Assembly: GCA_018433835.1 (NCBI GenBank)
Contig: JAHDQM010000043.1
Coordinates: 16,456 to 80,455, forward strand
Length of the DNA stretch: 64,000 nucleotides
Source of the DNA: Methanoculleus sp.
Lineage (GTDB): Archaea; Halobacteriota; Methanomicrobia; Methanomicrobiales; Methanoculleaceae
Direction: 5' to 3'
Shown here: positions 9,566-17,539 of the stretch, in pieces
Numbering within the stretch: position 1 is the first letter of the stretch
Layout of the letters: each line of letters opens with the position of its first letter
Notes under the pieces: model-generated
Database searches by the model: none
Seen by the model: only the letters and a program-made list of their open reading frames with translations
Told to the model about the DNA's origin: nothing
Position numbers and translations under genes: made by a program

Positions 9566-10147
9566 ATGCAACTACCACCGCACAACCGTGAAAACGTCCT
9601 GCCGCTTCCCGTGGTGCTCATCTCGACTGTCTCAAAGACCGGGATCCGCAATGCCGCACCGTGGGGGAATATCACGCCGATCCTCCGGCCTCTCGACGAG
9701 ATCGTCCTCGCCTCCTGGCTGCGGCGCGACACCCTCGACAACATCAGGGAGACCGGCGAATTCGTCGTCAACGTGCCGCCGGCCACGATGATCGAGGAAG
9801 TGATGATCTGCGCCCGGAACTTCCCGCCCGAAATCGATGAGTTCGAGGAGGCAGGGCTCACCCCCCGGCCCTCGACCACTGTCGCACCGCCCGGCATCGA
9901 GGGGTCGGTCGCGTGGATGGAGTGCCGGCTCGTCGAGGAGATCACGAGGGAGAAGTATGCGCTCGTCATCGGCAAAGTCGTCCATCTCGAGATGAACGAC
10001 CGGCATGTCACCGGCGAGGGCGATATGGACTTCGGCGCCGCCCGGCCTCTCTGCATGGTCTGCGGCAACAACGGGATCCGGTTCACCTATCCCGTCGATG
10101 CAGGACGGTTTGCGCCCTACTCCGAGATGTTCGTCAGGAGAGCCTGA
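9566..10147 (+). CDS. Flavin reductase / flavoredoxin family protein
   Basis: A 193-residue FMN-binding split-barrel protein of the flavin reductase family. Seen: PLPVVLISTVSKTGIRNAAPWG (the FMN-binding start), LASWLRRDTLDNIRETGEFVVNVP and the later VAWMECRLVEEI...LVIGKVV strand pair, all in the family's order and at normal length. Archaeal members shuttle electrons as flavoredoxins or reduce free flavin. C-terminal CMVCGNNG adds a CxxC not needed for flavin binding. The start ATG at 9566 has no clear Shine-Dalgarno and follows an AT-rich block, so it may be leaderless. The downstream methyltransferase begins 80 bp later and may be co-transcribed. Confidence 0.88.
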   Translation: MQLPPHNRENVLPLPVVLISTVSKTGIRNAAPWGNITPILRPLDEIVLASWLRRDTLDNIRETGEFVVNVPPATMIEEVMICARNFPPEIDEFEEAGLTPRPSTTVAPPGIEGSVAWMECRLVEEITREKYALVIGKVVHLEMNDRHVTGEGDMDFGAARPLCMVCGNNGIRFTYPVDAGRFAPYSEMFVRRA

Positions 10148-10227
10148 AGCCCTCTATGAACGGCACAGAGAGGCGGATGGGAATTGACTATTCAGGAATA
10201 TACTGCTCACAAAACGGGAAGATATGC

Positions 10228-11079
10228 ATGGAAGTGCACTCGATTGACTGGAACGCCGTATGGAGAGAACAGAGACGGCGGCACCGCGAAGCGAACCGAA
10301 ACTCAACAGATGCAAGTTTCTGGGACGCGAAAGACGCGGCACGCAGGTTTTACAGGATGGCGCAGGAGAACAGCGGGGAGCGGATCGAAAAGACACTCCG
10401 GGGCCTGCTCTTAACCCCCTCGTCGCGCGTGCTCGACGTCGGAGCGGGGCCGGGAGCCCTTGCCATTCCCATTGCCCGACGGGCCGGCCACGTTACGGCG
10501 GTCGAACCTTCGGAGGGGATGCGGTCGGTGCTCGAGGAGAACATTGACGCGGAGCAGATCGGCAACATCGACGTGGTGCCGAAACGGTGGGAGGACGTCA
10601 GCGTGGCGGACGATCTCAGCCCGCCGTACGATATCGTCTTTGCGTCGTACTCCCTCGACGTCCCCGATATCGAAGAGGCCGTCAGGAAGCTGGAGGAGGC
10701 GTCCTCCCGGTACGTATTCATCTACTGGTTTGCCGGGGAGACGTCGTGGGACGCGATGTCGCGGGAACTCTGGCCTATCCTCCACGGCTCGCCGTTCACT
10801 GCCTCCCCGAAATGCGACATTCTCTACAACGTGCTGTACTCGATGGGCATCTACCCGAATATCAGGACATTCCCCCTCCGGCACATCAACCGGTTTGCAG
10901 ACCTCGAAGAGGCGGCCGATCACTTCGCGCCGAGGTGCTTCGCCGGGACGGAGGAGCAGAAAGAGGTGCTCAGGCAGTACCTGAACGGGTACGCGAGAAC
11001 CGATGGGGATACCGTCATCGTGCCCGGGCATTCGACCCGGGTGAAGATCTGGTGGGAGAAGGCGGATCCGCCCTCGTAG
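10228..11079 (+). CDS. Class I SAM-dependent methyltransferase
   Basis: A 283-residue methyltransferase. Seen: motif I VLDVGAGPGALAIPIARR, an acidic end to strand 2 (VTAVEPSEGM), and PYDIVFASYSLDVPDIEEAVRKL for the post-motif region. The C-terminal half (YVFIYWFAGETSWDAMSRELWPIL, HINRFADLEEAADHF) matches a family seen in methanogens and anaerobic bacteria near corrinoid or metal genes; the substrate is unknown. I chose ATG 10228 because the protein then opens with MEVHSIDWNAVWREQ, the family's usual start. In-frame ATGs at 10156 and 10180 give longer versions that look unstructured. It follows the flavin reductase in the same direction. Confidence 0.85.
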   Translation: MEVHSIDWNAVWREQRRRHREANRNSTDASFWDAKDAARRFYRMAQENSGERIEKTLRGLLLTPSSRVLDVGAGPGALAIPIARRAGHVTAVEPSEGMRSVLEENIDAEQIGNIDVVPKRWEDVSVADDLSPPYDIVFASYSLDVPDIEEAVRKLEEASSRYVFIYWFAGETSWDAMSRELWPILHGSPFTASPKCDILYNVLYSMGIYPNIRTFPLRHINRFADLEEAADHFAPRCFAGTEEQKEVLRQYLNGYARTDGDTVIVPGHSTRVKIWWEKADPPS

Positions 11080-11124
11080 CCCGGCCGGAAAAACCTATAT
11101 CCCCGGGGCAGGAAAGAGTTTTTT

Positions 11125-11259
11125 ATGCCGACCTGCAGCGACTGCGCCCTCTATACGAAGAAGACCGAGACCGACGGGGAATGCAGCATCAACGGCCCCG
11201 TTCCCGCCGACCGGGATGCCGGGCGGTGTCCTTCCCGGACGTTTCGGCCACGCGGATGA
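11125..11259 (+). CDS. Tiny four-cysteine (zinc-ribbon-like or benzylsuccinate-synthase-beta-like) protein
   Basis: A 44-residue protein with four cysteines spaced CX2C-X12-CX13-C (C4, C7, C20, C35), opening MPTCSDCALYTKK. This pattern suggests one structural metal site, zinc or Fe-S. A ribosome site ggaaagag lies 7-14 bases before the ATG, and tatatcc at about 11095 may be a TATA element, so the gene is likely expressed separately from the methyltransferase. The spacing resembles the second small protein at 61832-62086. Being so short, its coding status rests on the cysteine pattern, ribosome site and GC-rich codon use. Confidence 0.65.
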   Translation: MPTCSDCALYTKKTETDGECSINGPVPADRDAGRCPSRTFRPRG

Positions 11260-11826
11260 TAATGTCGAAGTCGTCCCAAAAGTACCTCGTGGTTGAAGAT
11301 CCACATAATTTAGAACGCTCTTACGTATGATCTAGGAGAATTAAGCAATATCCTGCGCCAGATTCTTGACCCGGCTTCCCACCAGGTATCGCCACGCGGG
11401 GGAGGGACCGGGGAGGTGCGACCGGAGGGAGCTTGAGAAACTCGAAGAGTTTCGAGCGGGTGTCCCCCTCCCGGCAGAGGCATTTTTGGATGACCTCGTC
11501 GTAAAGTTCGAAGGGTCTGCCCGATCGAGCGGCATGCCTGTATCCACCGGGGGCGGATGCCATTCGTTGCGGCCTGAACGCCCTGCGTCACATCTACGCT
11601 TGAGGAGCGGTTGCCGTGCAGAAGAGGGCCGGGGCTCCGGCGATGCAGTTCCAGGTAGATGGAGTGGTCCGACCCCGGCGGTGTGAAGGCCATGATAAAC
11701 AAATAAGATTAAGTATGAGGTCTTTTAACAATTTTAATACTTGAAAGGAATGTCGCAGGTGGACGCTTCTGTCCATTTCGCCCGATTGACTCCCCTTTCC
11801 GGTATCTCAGATATGGTGATTCGAGA
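11260..11826. other. Intergenic region with possible gene remnant
   Basis: These 567 bp have no intact recognisable gene. Minus-strand frames between about 11341 and 11563 read protein-like in two registers (RPFELYDEVIQKCL...KLFEFLKL, then PAWRYLVGSRVKNLAQDIA after a frame change), as if a gene fragment had decayed. The plus strand also gives an open frame over the same stretch, so the orientation is uncertain. The last 130 bp before the metal ATPase are AT-rich and probably hold its promoter. Confidence 0.4.
11341..11563 (-). pseudogene. Possible frameshifted gene fragment
   Basis: Two overlapping minus-strand frames each contain a stretch that looks like real protein. One has FELYDEVIQKCLCREGDTR followed by SKLFEFLKLPP; the other continues with PAWRYLVGSRVKNLAQDIA and a stop near 11341. 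Joining them needs one frameshift near 11400. I do not recognise the family. It could be chance, since GC-rich DNA gives long open frames. Confidence 0.25.
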
Positions 11827-13752
11827 ATGGATTTGACGCACGATTCTTTTCAGCCATCGATCGCCACTCCCCGATCTCTTCTCCGGGACTACAAAGAATT
11901 CCTGCTTGCTCCCGGCACGATCGTCACATTTGCCAGCGGCGTTCTCCTGGTGATTGCCGTCCTGTACCAGGTTTCCGGTCTCTTCTCCGATCCTGTTTCT
12001 GAAGTCCATGCCGATTGGATATATCTTGCAGCCGCTCTGGTGGGATCTTCGTTCATCTGGTACAGTGCCGTCCAGGGGATCCGCGAACGCGATTTCACCG
12101 CCGACATCCCGGTCTCCATTGCTACGGCCGCAGCAATCGCGATCGGGCAATACTCCGCCGCTGCCGTTGTCGCCGTGCTCCTCCTCCTTGGCGGGATGCT
12201 CGAAGAGCTCGTCGCCGCCCGCGCCGACCGGGCGCTCGACGCGCTTGCCCGGCTGCTGCCCGACCGGGTAACCGTCCGGCGCAACGGGAAAGACCTTTCC
12301 CTTCCCCCCGACGAGCTGGTTGTCGGTGATCTTCTCATCGTGCGTTCCGGGGAGCGGATCGCTGTCGACGGAGAGATCCAGTTCGGGACGGCTGCCATCA
12401 ACCAGTCGGCGATAACCGGGGAGAGCGTGCCGGTGGAAAAGCAGAAAGGAGACACCGTCTTCGCCGGCACACTCAACGAGATCGGAGCGATCGAGGTCCG
12501 TGCAACCCGGGTCGGGACCGAGACCACGCTCGGCCAGATCCGCAGGCTCGTTGCGGACGCCCAGGAGGAGAAAGCGCCCGTCGAGCGGGTGCTCGACCGC
12601 TACGCAAAGTTGTATACGCCGGCCGCCATTATCCTGGGGCTGCTCCTCTGGTGGTGGAACGGAAACGTCCTGCAGGCGATCACAATGCTCATCGTCTTCT
12701 GCCCGTGCGTAATCGTCCTCGCGACACCGACGGCACTCGTCGCCTCAATAGGGAATGCCGCGCTCAGGGGCAGTCTCGTGAAGAAGGGGGCAGCCGTGGA
12801 AACGCTGGCTCATGTCGATACCGTGATCTTCGACAAGACCGGGACGCTTACGCTTGGGGAACTGCGGCTCGTCGACGCGGTTCCCTTCAATGACGTACTC
12901 GAAACCAGCCTGATAGGGTACGCCGCATCCGCCGAGATGTTCAGCGAGCATCCGATAGGCAGGGCGATCGTGCGGGCTGCCGCCGGGCAGGAGATCGCGG
13001 TCCAGGATCCCGAATCCTGCGAACTATTGACAGGCCTTGGCGTGAGGGCCAAAACCGACGGGCGCACGATCCTGCTCGGGCGCCCGAGGCTCTTCTCTGA
13101 GATGGGGATCGCCCTTCCCGAGATCGCTCTCCGGGAAGCTGATGCCAGAACCCGCGAGGGAAAGAGTGTCATCGTCGTGATGATCGACCATGCGGTAAGC
13201 GGTCTCCTGGTCTTTGAGGACACGCTTCGGGAGCATGCACGGGAGACCGTTGCCGCCCTCAACCAGGCGGGCATCAGGACGGTCATCGTAACGGGCGACA
13301 ACCGGGAGACAGCCGCCAGGATAGCAGAAGTAACCGGGATATCCGAGACCCATGCCGAGATGATGCCGGAGGAGAAGGTCGGGATTGTGAAGCGGTTTCA
13401 GGACGCAGGGCACCGGGTGGCATTTGTCGGCGACGGGGTGAACGACGGCCCGGCGCTTGCGACCGCTGATGCTGGAGTGGCGATGGGCCATGCCGGCACG
13501 GACGTTGCCATCGAGACCGCGGATGTGGTGCTCTTATCCGACGAGCTCCTCAAACTCCCGTATCTCATCGGCACATCGCAAAAAACCCTCCGGACCATCC
13601 GGCAGAACCTCATCTTTGCCGTTGGAGTCCTTCTCCTTGCCGTGTGCCTTACCGTCTTCAACATCCTGACACCGGTGACCGGGGCGCTCCTGCACGAACT
13701 CTCTTCGATCCCGGTGATTGCCAACTCGGCACGGTTGATCGGGTTGAAGTGA
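11827..13752 (+). CDS. Heavy-metal P1B-type ATPase (CPC type) without metal-binding N-terminal domain
   Basis: A 641-residue cation pump. Seen: TGES in the actuator domain, the membrane metal site C292-P-C294 in VFCPCVIVLATPTA, phosphorylated D336 in DKTGTL, the P1B-specific SEHPIG histidine-proline motif, TGDN and GDGVNDGPA. There is no HMA or cysteine-rich N-terminal domain, so the protein is short for the family. The last membrane helix carries HELSSIPVIANSARL rather than the MxxSS of copper pumps, so zinc, cadmium, cobalt or manganese efflux is more likely than copper. It lies near the FmdE/ABC metal-importer operon but is transcribed the other way. Pump class is secure; the metal is not. 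Confidence 0.92.
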   Translation: MDLTHDSFQPSIATPRSLLRDYKEFLLAPGTIVTFASGVLLVIAVLYQVSGLFSDPVSEVHADWIYLAAALVGSSFIWYSAVQGIRERDFTADIPVSIATAAAIAIGQYSAAAVVAVLLLLGGMLEELVAARADRALDALARLLPDRVTVRRNGKDLSLPPDELVVGDLLIVRSGERIAVDGEIQFGTAAINQSAITGESVPVEKQKGDTVFAGTLNEIGAIEVRATRVGTETTLGQIRRLVADAQEEKAPVERVLDRYAKLYTPAAIILGLLLWWWNGNVLQAITMLIVFCPCVIVLATPTALVASIGNAALRGSLVKKGAAVETLAHVDTVIFDKTGTLTLGELRLVDAVPFNDVLETSLIGYAASAEMFSEHPIGRAIVRAAAGQEIAVQDPESCELLTGLGVRAKTDGRTILLGRPRLFSEMGIALPEIALREADARTREGKSVIVVMIDHAVSGLLVFEDTLREHARETVAALNQAGIRTVIVTGDNRETAARIAEVTGISETHAEMMPEEKVGIVKRFQDAGHRVAFVGDGVNDGPALATADAGVAMGHAGTDVAIETADVVLLSDELLKLPYLIGTSQKTLRTIRQNLIFAVGVLLLAVCLTVFNILTPVTGALLHELSSIPVIANSARLIGLK

Positions 13753-13763
13753 AGGGGCGCTCA

Positions 13764-13768
13764 TTTTT
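13764..13768 (+). terminator. T-run after the metal ATPase
   Basis: A five-T run 11 bases past the stop codon of the ATPase, before the convergent trmO gene. Confidence 0.3.
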
Positions 13769-13865
13769 CAGGTTGCTCCCGGGTATCGGGAGAACTCGAA
13801 ACACGCCGGGGAATTCCCCGGAAAAATTGCTGGAATGAAGCGGCCGGACTCCCGGCCCTATCCAA

Positions 13866-14270
13866 TCACTTCGGGCAGTCTATCTCCTCCGAGTAGGGTT
13901 TGATATCGAGGACCGGCGTCCCGTCGAGAGCTTCCAGTCCCCTGACCCGGATTCTCCCGCCCGTGATATCGATGACATCGACGAGCGACAGGCTGATCGG
14001 GTTCGGCCGGTTGGGTGAGCGGGTTGCAAACACGCCATGCTCCACCGGGTTGTGCGGCGGCGTCGCACGGAGTGCGGTCCGGTCGGACCGGTCAAACCAG
14101 CAGAGCACGAAGAGATGCTTCTTCTCCTCGACCCTGAAAAGGCCGGGGAGGTATCGTTCGTCGATGACGATCTCCGTTTCGGTGTCGGTCAGCCTGCCCT
14201 GCCGCGGGGCATCCCTTTTTCTCTTATACGGCGAAGAGACATACCCAATGGGATTCAGGTCGACGTTCAT
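13866..14270 (-). CDS. trmO: tRNA (N6-threonylcarbamoyladenosine-37-N6) methyltransferase TrmO
   Basis: A 134-residue protein of the TrmO/YaeB/VirR family, which uses SAM to methylate t6A37 in threonine tRNA. The hallmark segments are present: IGYVSSPYK at the start, LFVLCWFDRSDR, and ATRSPNRPNPISLSLVDV, the last being the family's SAM-binding signature. It is the single-domain, short archaeal form. Its start at 14270 (MNVDLNPIG) is 140 bp from the end of the divalent-metal binding-protein gene in the same direction. It may be the last gene of that transcript or independent. Confidence 0.9.
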   Translation of the reverse strand: MNVDLNPIGYVSSPYKRKRDAPRQGRLTDTETEIVIDERYLPGLFRVEEKKHLFVLCWFDRSDRTALRATPPHNPVEHGVFATRSPNRPNPISLSLVDVIDITGGRIRVRGLEALDGTPVLDIKPYSEEIDCPK

Positions 14271-14410
14271 GGTTCCCCCCTTCCGGCAGCGATGCCCGGG
14301 CGGGTGCGCCCGCGGCCCTGAAAACCCGGCAGCAGTAGATCGGTTTTCGTGATCTCATTCAGTTGTTCCATGTTTTTTCCTCCAGAATCAAAAAATGGTG
14401 AAAGCGATTC

Positions 14411-15394
14411 CTACCGCCTGCGGGTGAGCAGCAAGAGGGAGCCGGCTCCAAGGATTGCTGCAACGGCCAGCGCTCCGGGGAGTGGTGCGCTGGTTTGAGC
14501 CGGTGCGGTCTCCTCCGCTGCCGATGCGATCTCGACCGGGGTGACCAGGCCCTTGTTGTAGCGGATGACATCGGGGAGCGAGTCGACGCCCGGGAGCGAC
14601 CTGGGGAAGTTGGTGAATATGACCCGCTCTACAGGCACCCCGTTGTCGTGAAGCGCCTCCTCAAGGCCTTTTGCCAGCTCCCCCGACTGCATGTTCTCGA
14701 TGACGTACTCCACGTGCCGGTATTTTTCGGGATGGTTGCGGATATCGTCAACGACGACCCGCGGGGTGAATTTTCCACCCTGATAGAAGTCCGGTGCATA
14801 GATGGATACCAGGTCCAGCCCGAGCCAGCCGACCGCTGCGTCCTGCTGCCACACCATCACCACGGCATCCTGCCCGGGAATCACCTTTTGCTCCTCTGAG
14901 GAGAGATCTGCGGCATCGATCTCTGCAAGGTAATCGTCCAGCCGTGCTTCGTAGTACGTCCGGTTTGCCGGGTCTGCAGCGATCAGCCATCCCGCCACCT
15001 CGCCGGAGAGGTTTTTTGCCCCCGACGGCGTGTTCCAGATCATTGAAGGATTCTCCAGGGTCACCCACTCCACTGAGCCGTAGTCGTTGGCAGTCATGAA
15101 ATCGGCGACATACGGCATTACGTAGGACTGATCGACCGACCCGTTGTGGGCAACAAAGAGGTCGGCATCACGGATGAAGTCCTTCTCCAGCTGGATACGG
15201 TTCGGGATGATGTCCGCCTGCATGTGGGGGCAGATGGTCGGGTCGGCGATGTAGATGGCTTCGACCTTCTCTCCGCCGATATACTGGATGGGGTCCCAGA
15301 GAACGGTGGTCGTGGAGACCACCGTAAGGGCATTCACCCCAGGTGCTACGAAAAGTAGGGCAAGTAGGAAAGAAAAGATACGAATTCGATTCAT
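14411..15394 (-). CDS. TroA/ZnuA-type ABC transporter substrate-binding protein with altered metal site
   Basis: A 327-residue exported binding protein of the cluster 9 (zinc/manganese) family. Seen: signal peptide 1-22, strand start VVSTTTVLWDP, the first-lobe CPHMQADI segment with H57, the NGSVDQ turn, DPANRTYYEARLDDYL in the linker helix and a C-terminal helix followed by TRRR that should anchor it in the membrane. Two usual histidine ligands appear lost: the NPHxW position reads NPSMIW, and the third reads VMVWQQDAAVGWL. The ligand may therefore not be zinc. It is the last gene of the operon, separated from the permease by an AT-rich 25 bp that could hold an internal promoter. Family strong, ligand unknown. 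Confidence 0.85.
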   Translation of the reverse strand: MNRIRIFSFLLALLFVAPGVNALTVVSTTTVLWDPIQYIGGEKVEAIYIADPTICPHMQADIIPNRIQLEKDFIRDADLFVAHNGSVDQSYVMPYVADFMTANDYGSVEWVTLENPSMIWNTPSGAKNLSGEVAGWLIAADPANRTYYEARLDDYLAEIDAADLSSEEQKVIPGQDAVVMVWQQDAAVGWLGLDLVSIYAPDFYQGGKFTPRVVVDDIRNHPEKYRHVEYVIENMQSGELAKGLEEALHDNGVPVERVIFTNFPRSLPGVDSLPDVIRYNKGLVTPVEIASAAEETAPAQTSAPLPGALAVAAILGAGSLLLLTRRR

Positions 15395-15419
15395 GTTGAG
15401 AATAGTTATGATTAAAGTA

Positions 15420-16250
15420 TTAAATTTTGCGAAACGTGACGCGCCGCCGGGGTGAGAGGAGAACCGCGGCGATGAAGACGACGGAGAAGAGAACGGCAGT
15501 CAGGGGGGCAACAGGTAGGGAATATTCCAGGCCGACAAGGGCGCCGGATATGCTGATCACGGCGGCCACAGTCGGGGCGACTACGAACATCGCGGAAAGC
15601 CGGTTGCAGAACTGGAGAGCGATTGCCGCCGGGGCGACCAGCCAGACGTAGAGGAGGAGACCCCCGATGATGGGGAGGCAGAGGGCGACGGTGAGCGCAA
15701 TGACAAAGAGCATCGCGTAGTAAACCGGTTTCACCCGGATCCCGACCGACTCCGCGATCCTCCGATCAAAGATGATCGCGGTGATCTCCTTGTAGAGGAC
15801 GACGATGAAGGCGATCGCCACGATGCAGATGGCTGCAAGGAGGTATACTTCTTCGCGGTAGAGGGAGATGACGTCCCCGAAGAGGAGGCCCATGGCGGAG
15901 AAACCCTGCCCGAGTGTCTGCATGTAGGCGATGAAGAAGATGGCCACGGCCATGCAGATTCCAAACAGCAGCCCGAGCGACGTATCGGGAGAGAGCCGGG
16001 CCTTATCCGAGAGAGGGCCGATGAGGAAGGCGACGCTGACGCCGGCCACGATGGAACAGACGGTTGGATTGATGGAGAGGAACATCCCCACCGCCGCACC
16101 GGCGAAGGCGGCATGGGCCATGGTAAACCCGATGGAGGAGATCTGCACCTGGGTGATGATCACGCTGAGGACGGCGCAGGCGACGGAGGCGAAGAGCATG
16201 GCCTCCACGGCATGGCAGACGATGTTGTTCTGAATGATGAACTCAAGCAT
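15420..16250 (-). CDS. ZnuB/MntB-type ABC transporter permease
   Basis: A roughly 276-residue permease of the cluster 9 ABC family, with eight or so hydrophobic segments and family landmarks: GFTMAHAAFAGAAVGMFL, DTSLGLLFGICMAVAIFFI, GDVISL and VGLLLYVWLVAPAAIA-like segments late in the protein. It forms the membrane channel for the binding protein downstream and the ATPase upstream. I chose ATG 16250 (MLEFIIQNN), which overlaps the ATPase gene end by 8 bp; an in-frame ATG at 16271 would add seven residues. Confidence 0.9.
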   Translation of the reverse strand: MLEFIIQNNIVCHAVEAMLFASVACAVLSVIITQVQISSIGFTMAHAAFAGAAVGMFLSINPTVCSIVAGVSVAFLIGPLSDKARLSPDTSLGLLFGICMAVAIFFIAYMQTLGQGFSAMGLLFGDVISLYREEVYLLAAICIVAIAFIVVLYKEITAIIFDRRIAESVGIRVKPVYYAMLFVIALTVALCLPIIGGLLLYVWLVAPAAIALQFCNRLSAMFVVAPTVAAVISISGALVGLEYSLPVAPLTAVLFSVVFIAAVLLSPRRRVTFRKI

Positions 16251-16992
16251 GCGAAGCCACCTTTCCGGCACTCCGGACGACCTGCTCCACCTCTTTTGGG
16301 GAGCACTCCCGGCTGACCACGATCGTCCCCTCCTGCATCACCACAACCCGCACCGGCCCATCGGGCAGGTCGTCGAAGGCATGCGATACGATCAGCACAG
16401 TTATCCCGCTCCTGACCAGACGAGCAAGGAGGCGGTTGATCTCCTCGCGGGCAAACATGTCCAGATTGGAGAAGGGCTCGTCCAGGAGGAGAACTTCAGG
16501 ATTGCGGGCCAGGTTCTGGGCCATGAGCACCTTCTGCTGCTGCCCGCCGGAGAGCTGCCCGATGGGGCGGATGGCGAGATCCTCGATGCCAAGCCTTTGC
16601 AGGGCTATTCGCACCGCGTCGTAGTCCTGCTTGCCCGGCTTCCTGAAGAGCCCGATCGTGCCGTAGCGTCCCATCAGGACGACCTCCTCGACCGTGAACG
16701 GCGTGAGTGGGTCGAAGGCAAAGTTCTGGAGGAGGTAGCCGACCCGGCACCGCACCTGCACCCCGTCCCCCCGCACGTCCTGCCCACATACGGTAGCCTT
16801 TCCGTGGGTGATGGGGAGCATCCCGTTGATGGTCTCGAGCAGCGTGGTCTTCCCGGCCCCGTTCGGGCCGCCTATCACCACGAACTCGCCTTTCCCTATT
16901 GAGAGGGAAATATCCGTCAGGGTGGGGCGGTCCGCCCCTTCGTAAGCGGTATACACGTTTTCAAGCCTGATGATTGGGTCCGATGGAGTCAT
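16243..16992 (-). CDS. ABC transporter ATPase (ZnuC/MntA type)
   Basis: A 249-residue ATPase that powers the importer. Seen: Walker A GGPNGAGKTTLLE, Q-loop LLQNFAFD, signature LSGGQQQKVLMAQNLARN, Walker B VLLLDEPFSNLD and the switch histidine in VLIVSHAFDD. Length and order are normal for the zinc/manganese family. It starts 6 bp after the FmdE-family gene stops and overlaps the permease, so the three are one operon. Confidence 0.93.
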   Translation of the reverse strand: MTPSDPIIRLENVYTAYEGADRPTLTDISLSIGKGEFVVIGGPNGAGKTTLLETINGMLPITHGKATVCGQDVRGDGVQVRCRVGYLLQNFAFDPLTPFTVEEVVLMGRYGTIGLFRKPGKQDYDAVRIALQRLGIEDLAIRPIGQLSGGQQQKVLMAQNLARNPEVLLLDEPFSNLDMFAREEINRLLARLVRSGITVLIVSHAFDDLPDGPVRVVVMQEGTIVVSRECSPKEVEQVVRSAGKVASHA

Positions 16993-16998
16993 GGCCCT

Positions 16999-17442
16999 TC
17001 AGGAGGAGGCGAGGTCGAAGAGTTCATCGTCACGCCTGGAGTACATCTCCTCGGCCACGGCCTCGATTGCGGCCTCGTAATCCATATCCCTCTTCGGGAG
17101 GGGGAACGGGCGCGGAGTGACGGTGATACGTCTTCCATCCGCCTCAAAAACGCAACTGAGGGTCTCCGAGGGGATGATCTCGATGTTCCGCTTCCCCAGC
17201 GTACACCCGCTCCCGAGCTGGACTCCGTCTGCCAGGCAGGACTGGGGAGGCACCCCGGCGCAGCGAATTTCGGCCTTCATCCGGAACGGATCGTCGCAGA
17301 AACTACTCCGCACATACTTCCCGATCCGATACCCAAGGACGATATACGGGCCCAGGTGGCCGTGAAAGGCAGCAAGGTCGGCTATGGAGAAATCATTTTT
17401 GATATTATAGTATTTGCAGTGGGGATGGGTCTTTGCAGCCAT
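16999..17442 (-). CDS. FmdE-family (formylmethanofuran dehydrogenase subunit E-like) protein
   Basis: A 147-residue cytoplasmic protein of the FmdE/FwdE family. The diagnostic core is complete: AAFHGHLGPYIVLGYRIGKY near the N-terminus, then CAGVPPQSCLADGVQLGSGCTLGKRNI, with three conserved cysteines that can bind metal, and the late EAIEAVAEEM helix. It lacks the C-terminal zinc ribbon of full FwdE. FmdE proteins often sit beside metal or cofactor ABC importers rather than the dehydrogenase itself, as here where it is the first gene of the operon. A metal-handling role, perhaps receiving the imported ligand, is inference. Confidence 0.88.
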   Translation of the reverse strand: MAAKTHPHCKYYNIKNDFSIADLAAFHGHLGPYIVLGYRIGKYVRSSFCDDPFRMKAEIRCAGVPPQSCLADGVQLGSGCTLGKRNIEIIPSETLSCVFEADGRRITVTPRPFPLPKRDMDYEAAIEAVAEEMYSRRDDELFDLASS

Positions 17443-17539
17443 GGATTATCGTCTGTAGAGATAATATTTAATAATTGTTCATTCAGACTACGTATGAAAT
17501 AAGCGTAATTATTTCCCACCACATTCAGGAGTTTTACCT
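17443..17539. promoter_or_regulatory. Divergent promoter with AT-rich imperfect dyad
   Basis: The 97 bp between the FmdE operon and the divergent methyltransferase are AT-rich. TTCAT at 17478-17482 and ATGAA at 17494-17498 form an inverted repeat around an 11-base centre, and AATAATT (17470-17476) faces AATTATT further out. This could be an operator for a metal-responsive repressor and the two promoters. Seen directly; the role is inference. Confidence 0.35.
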
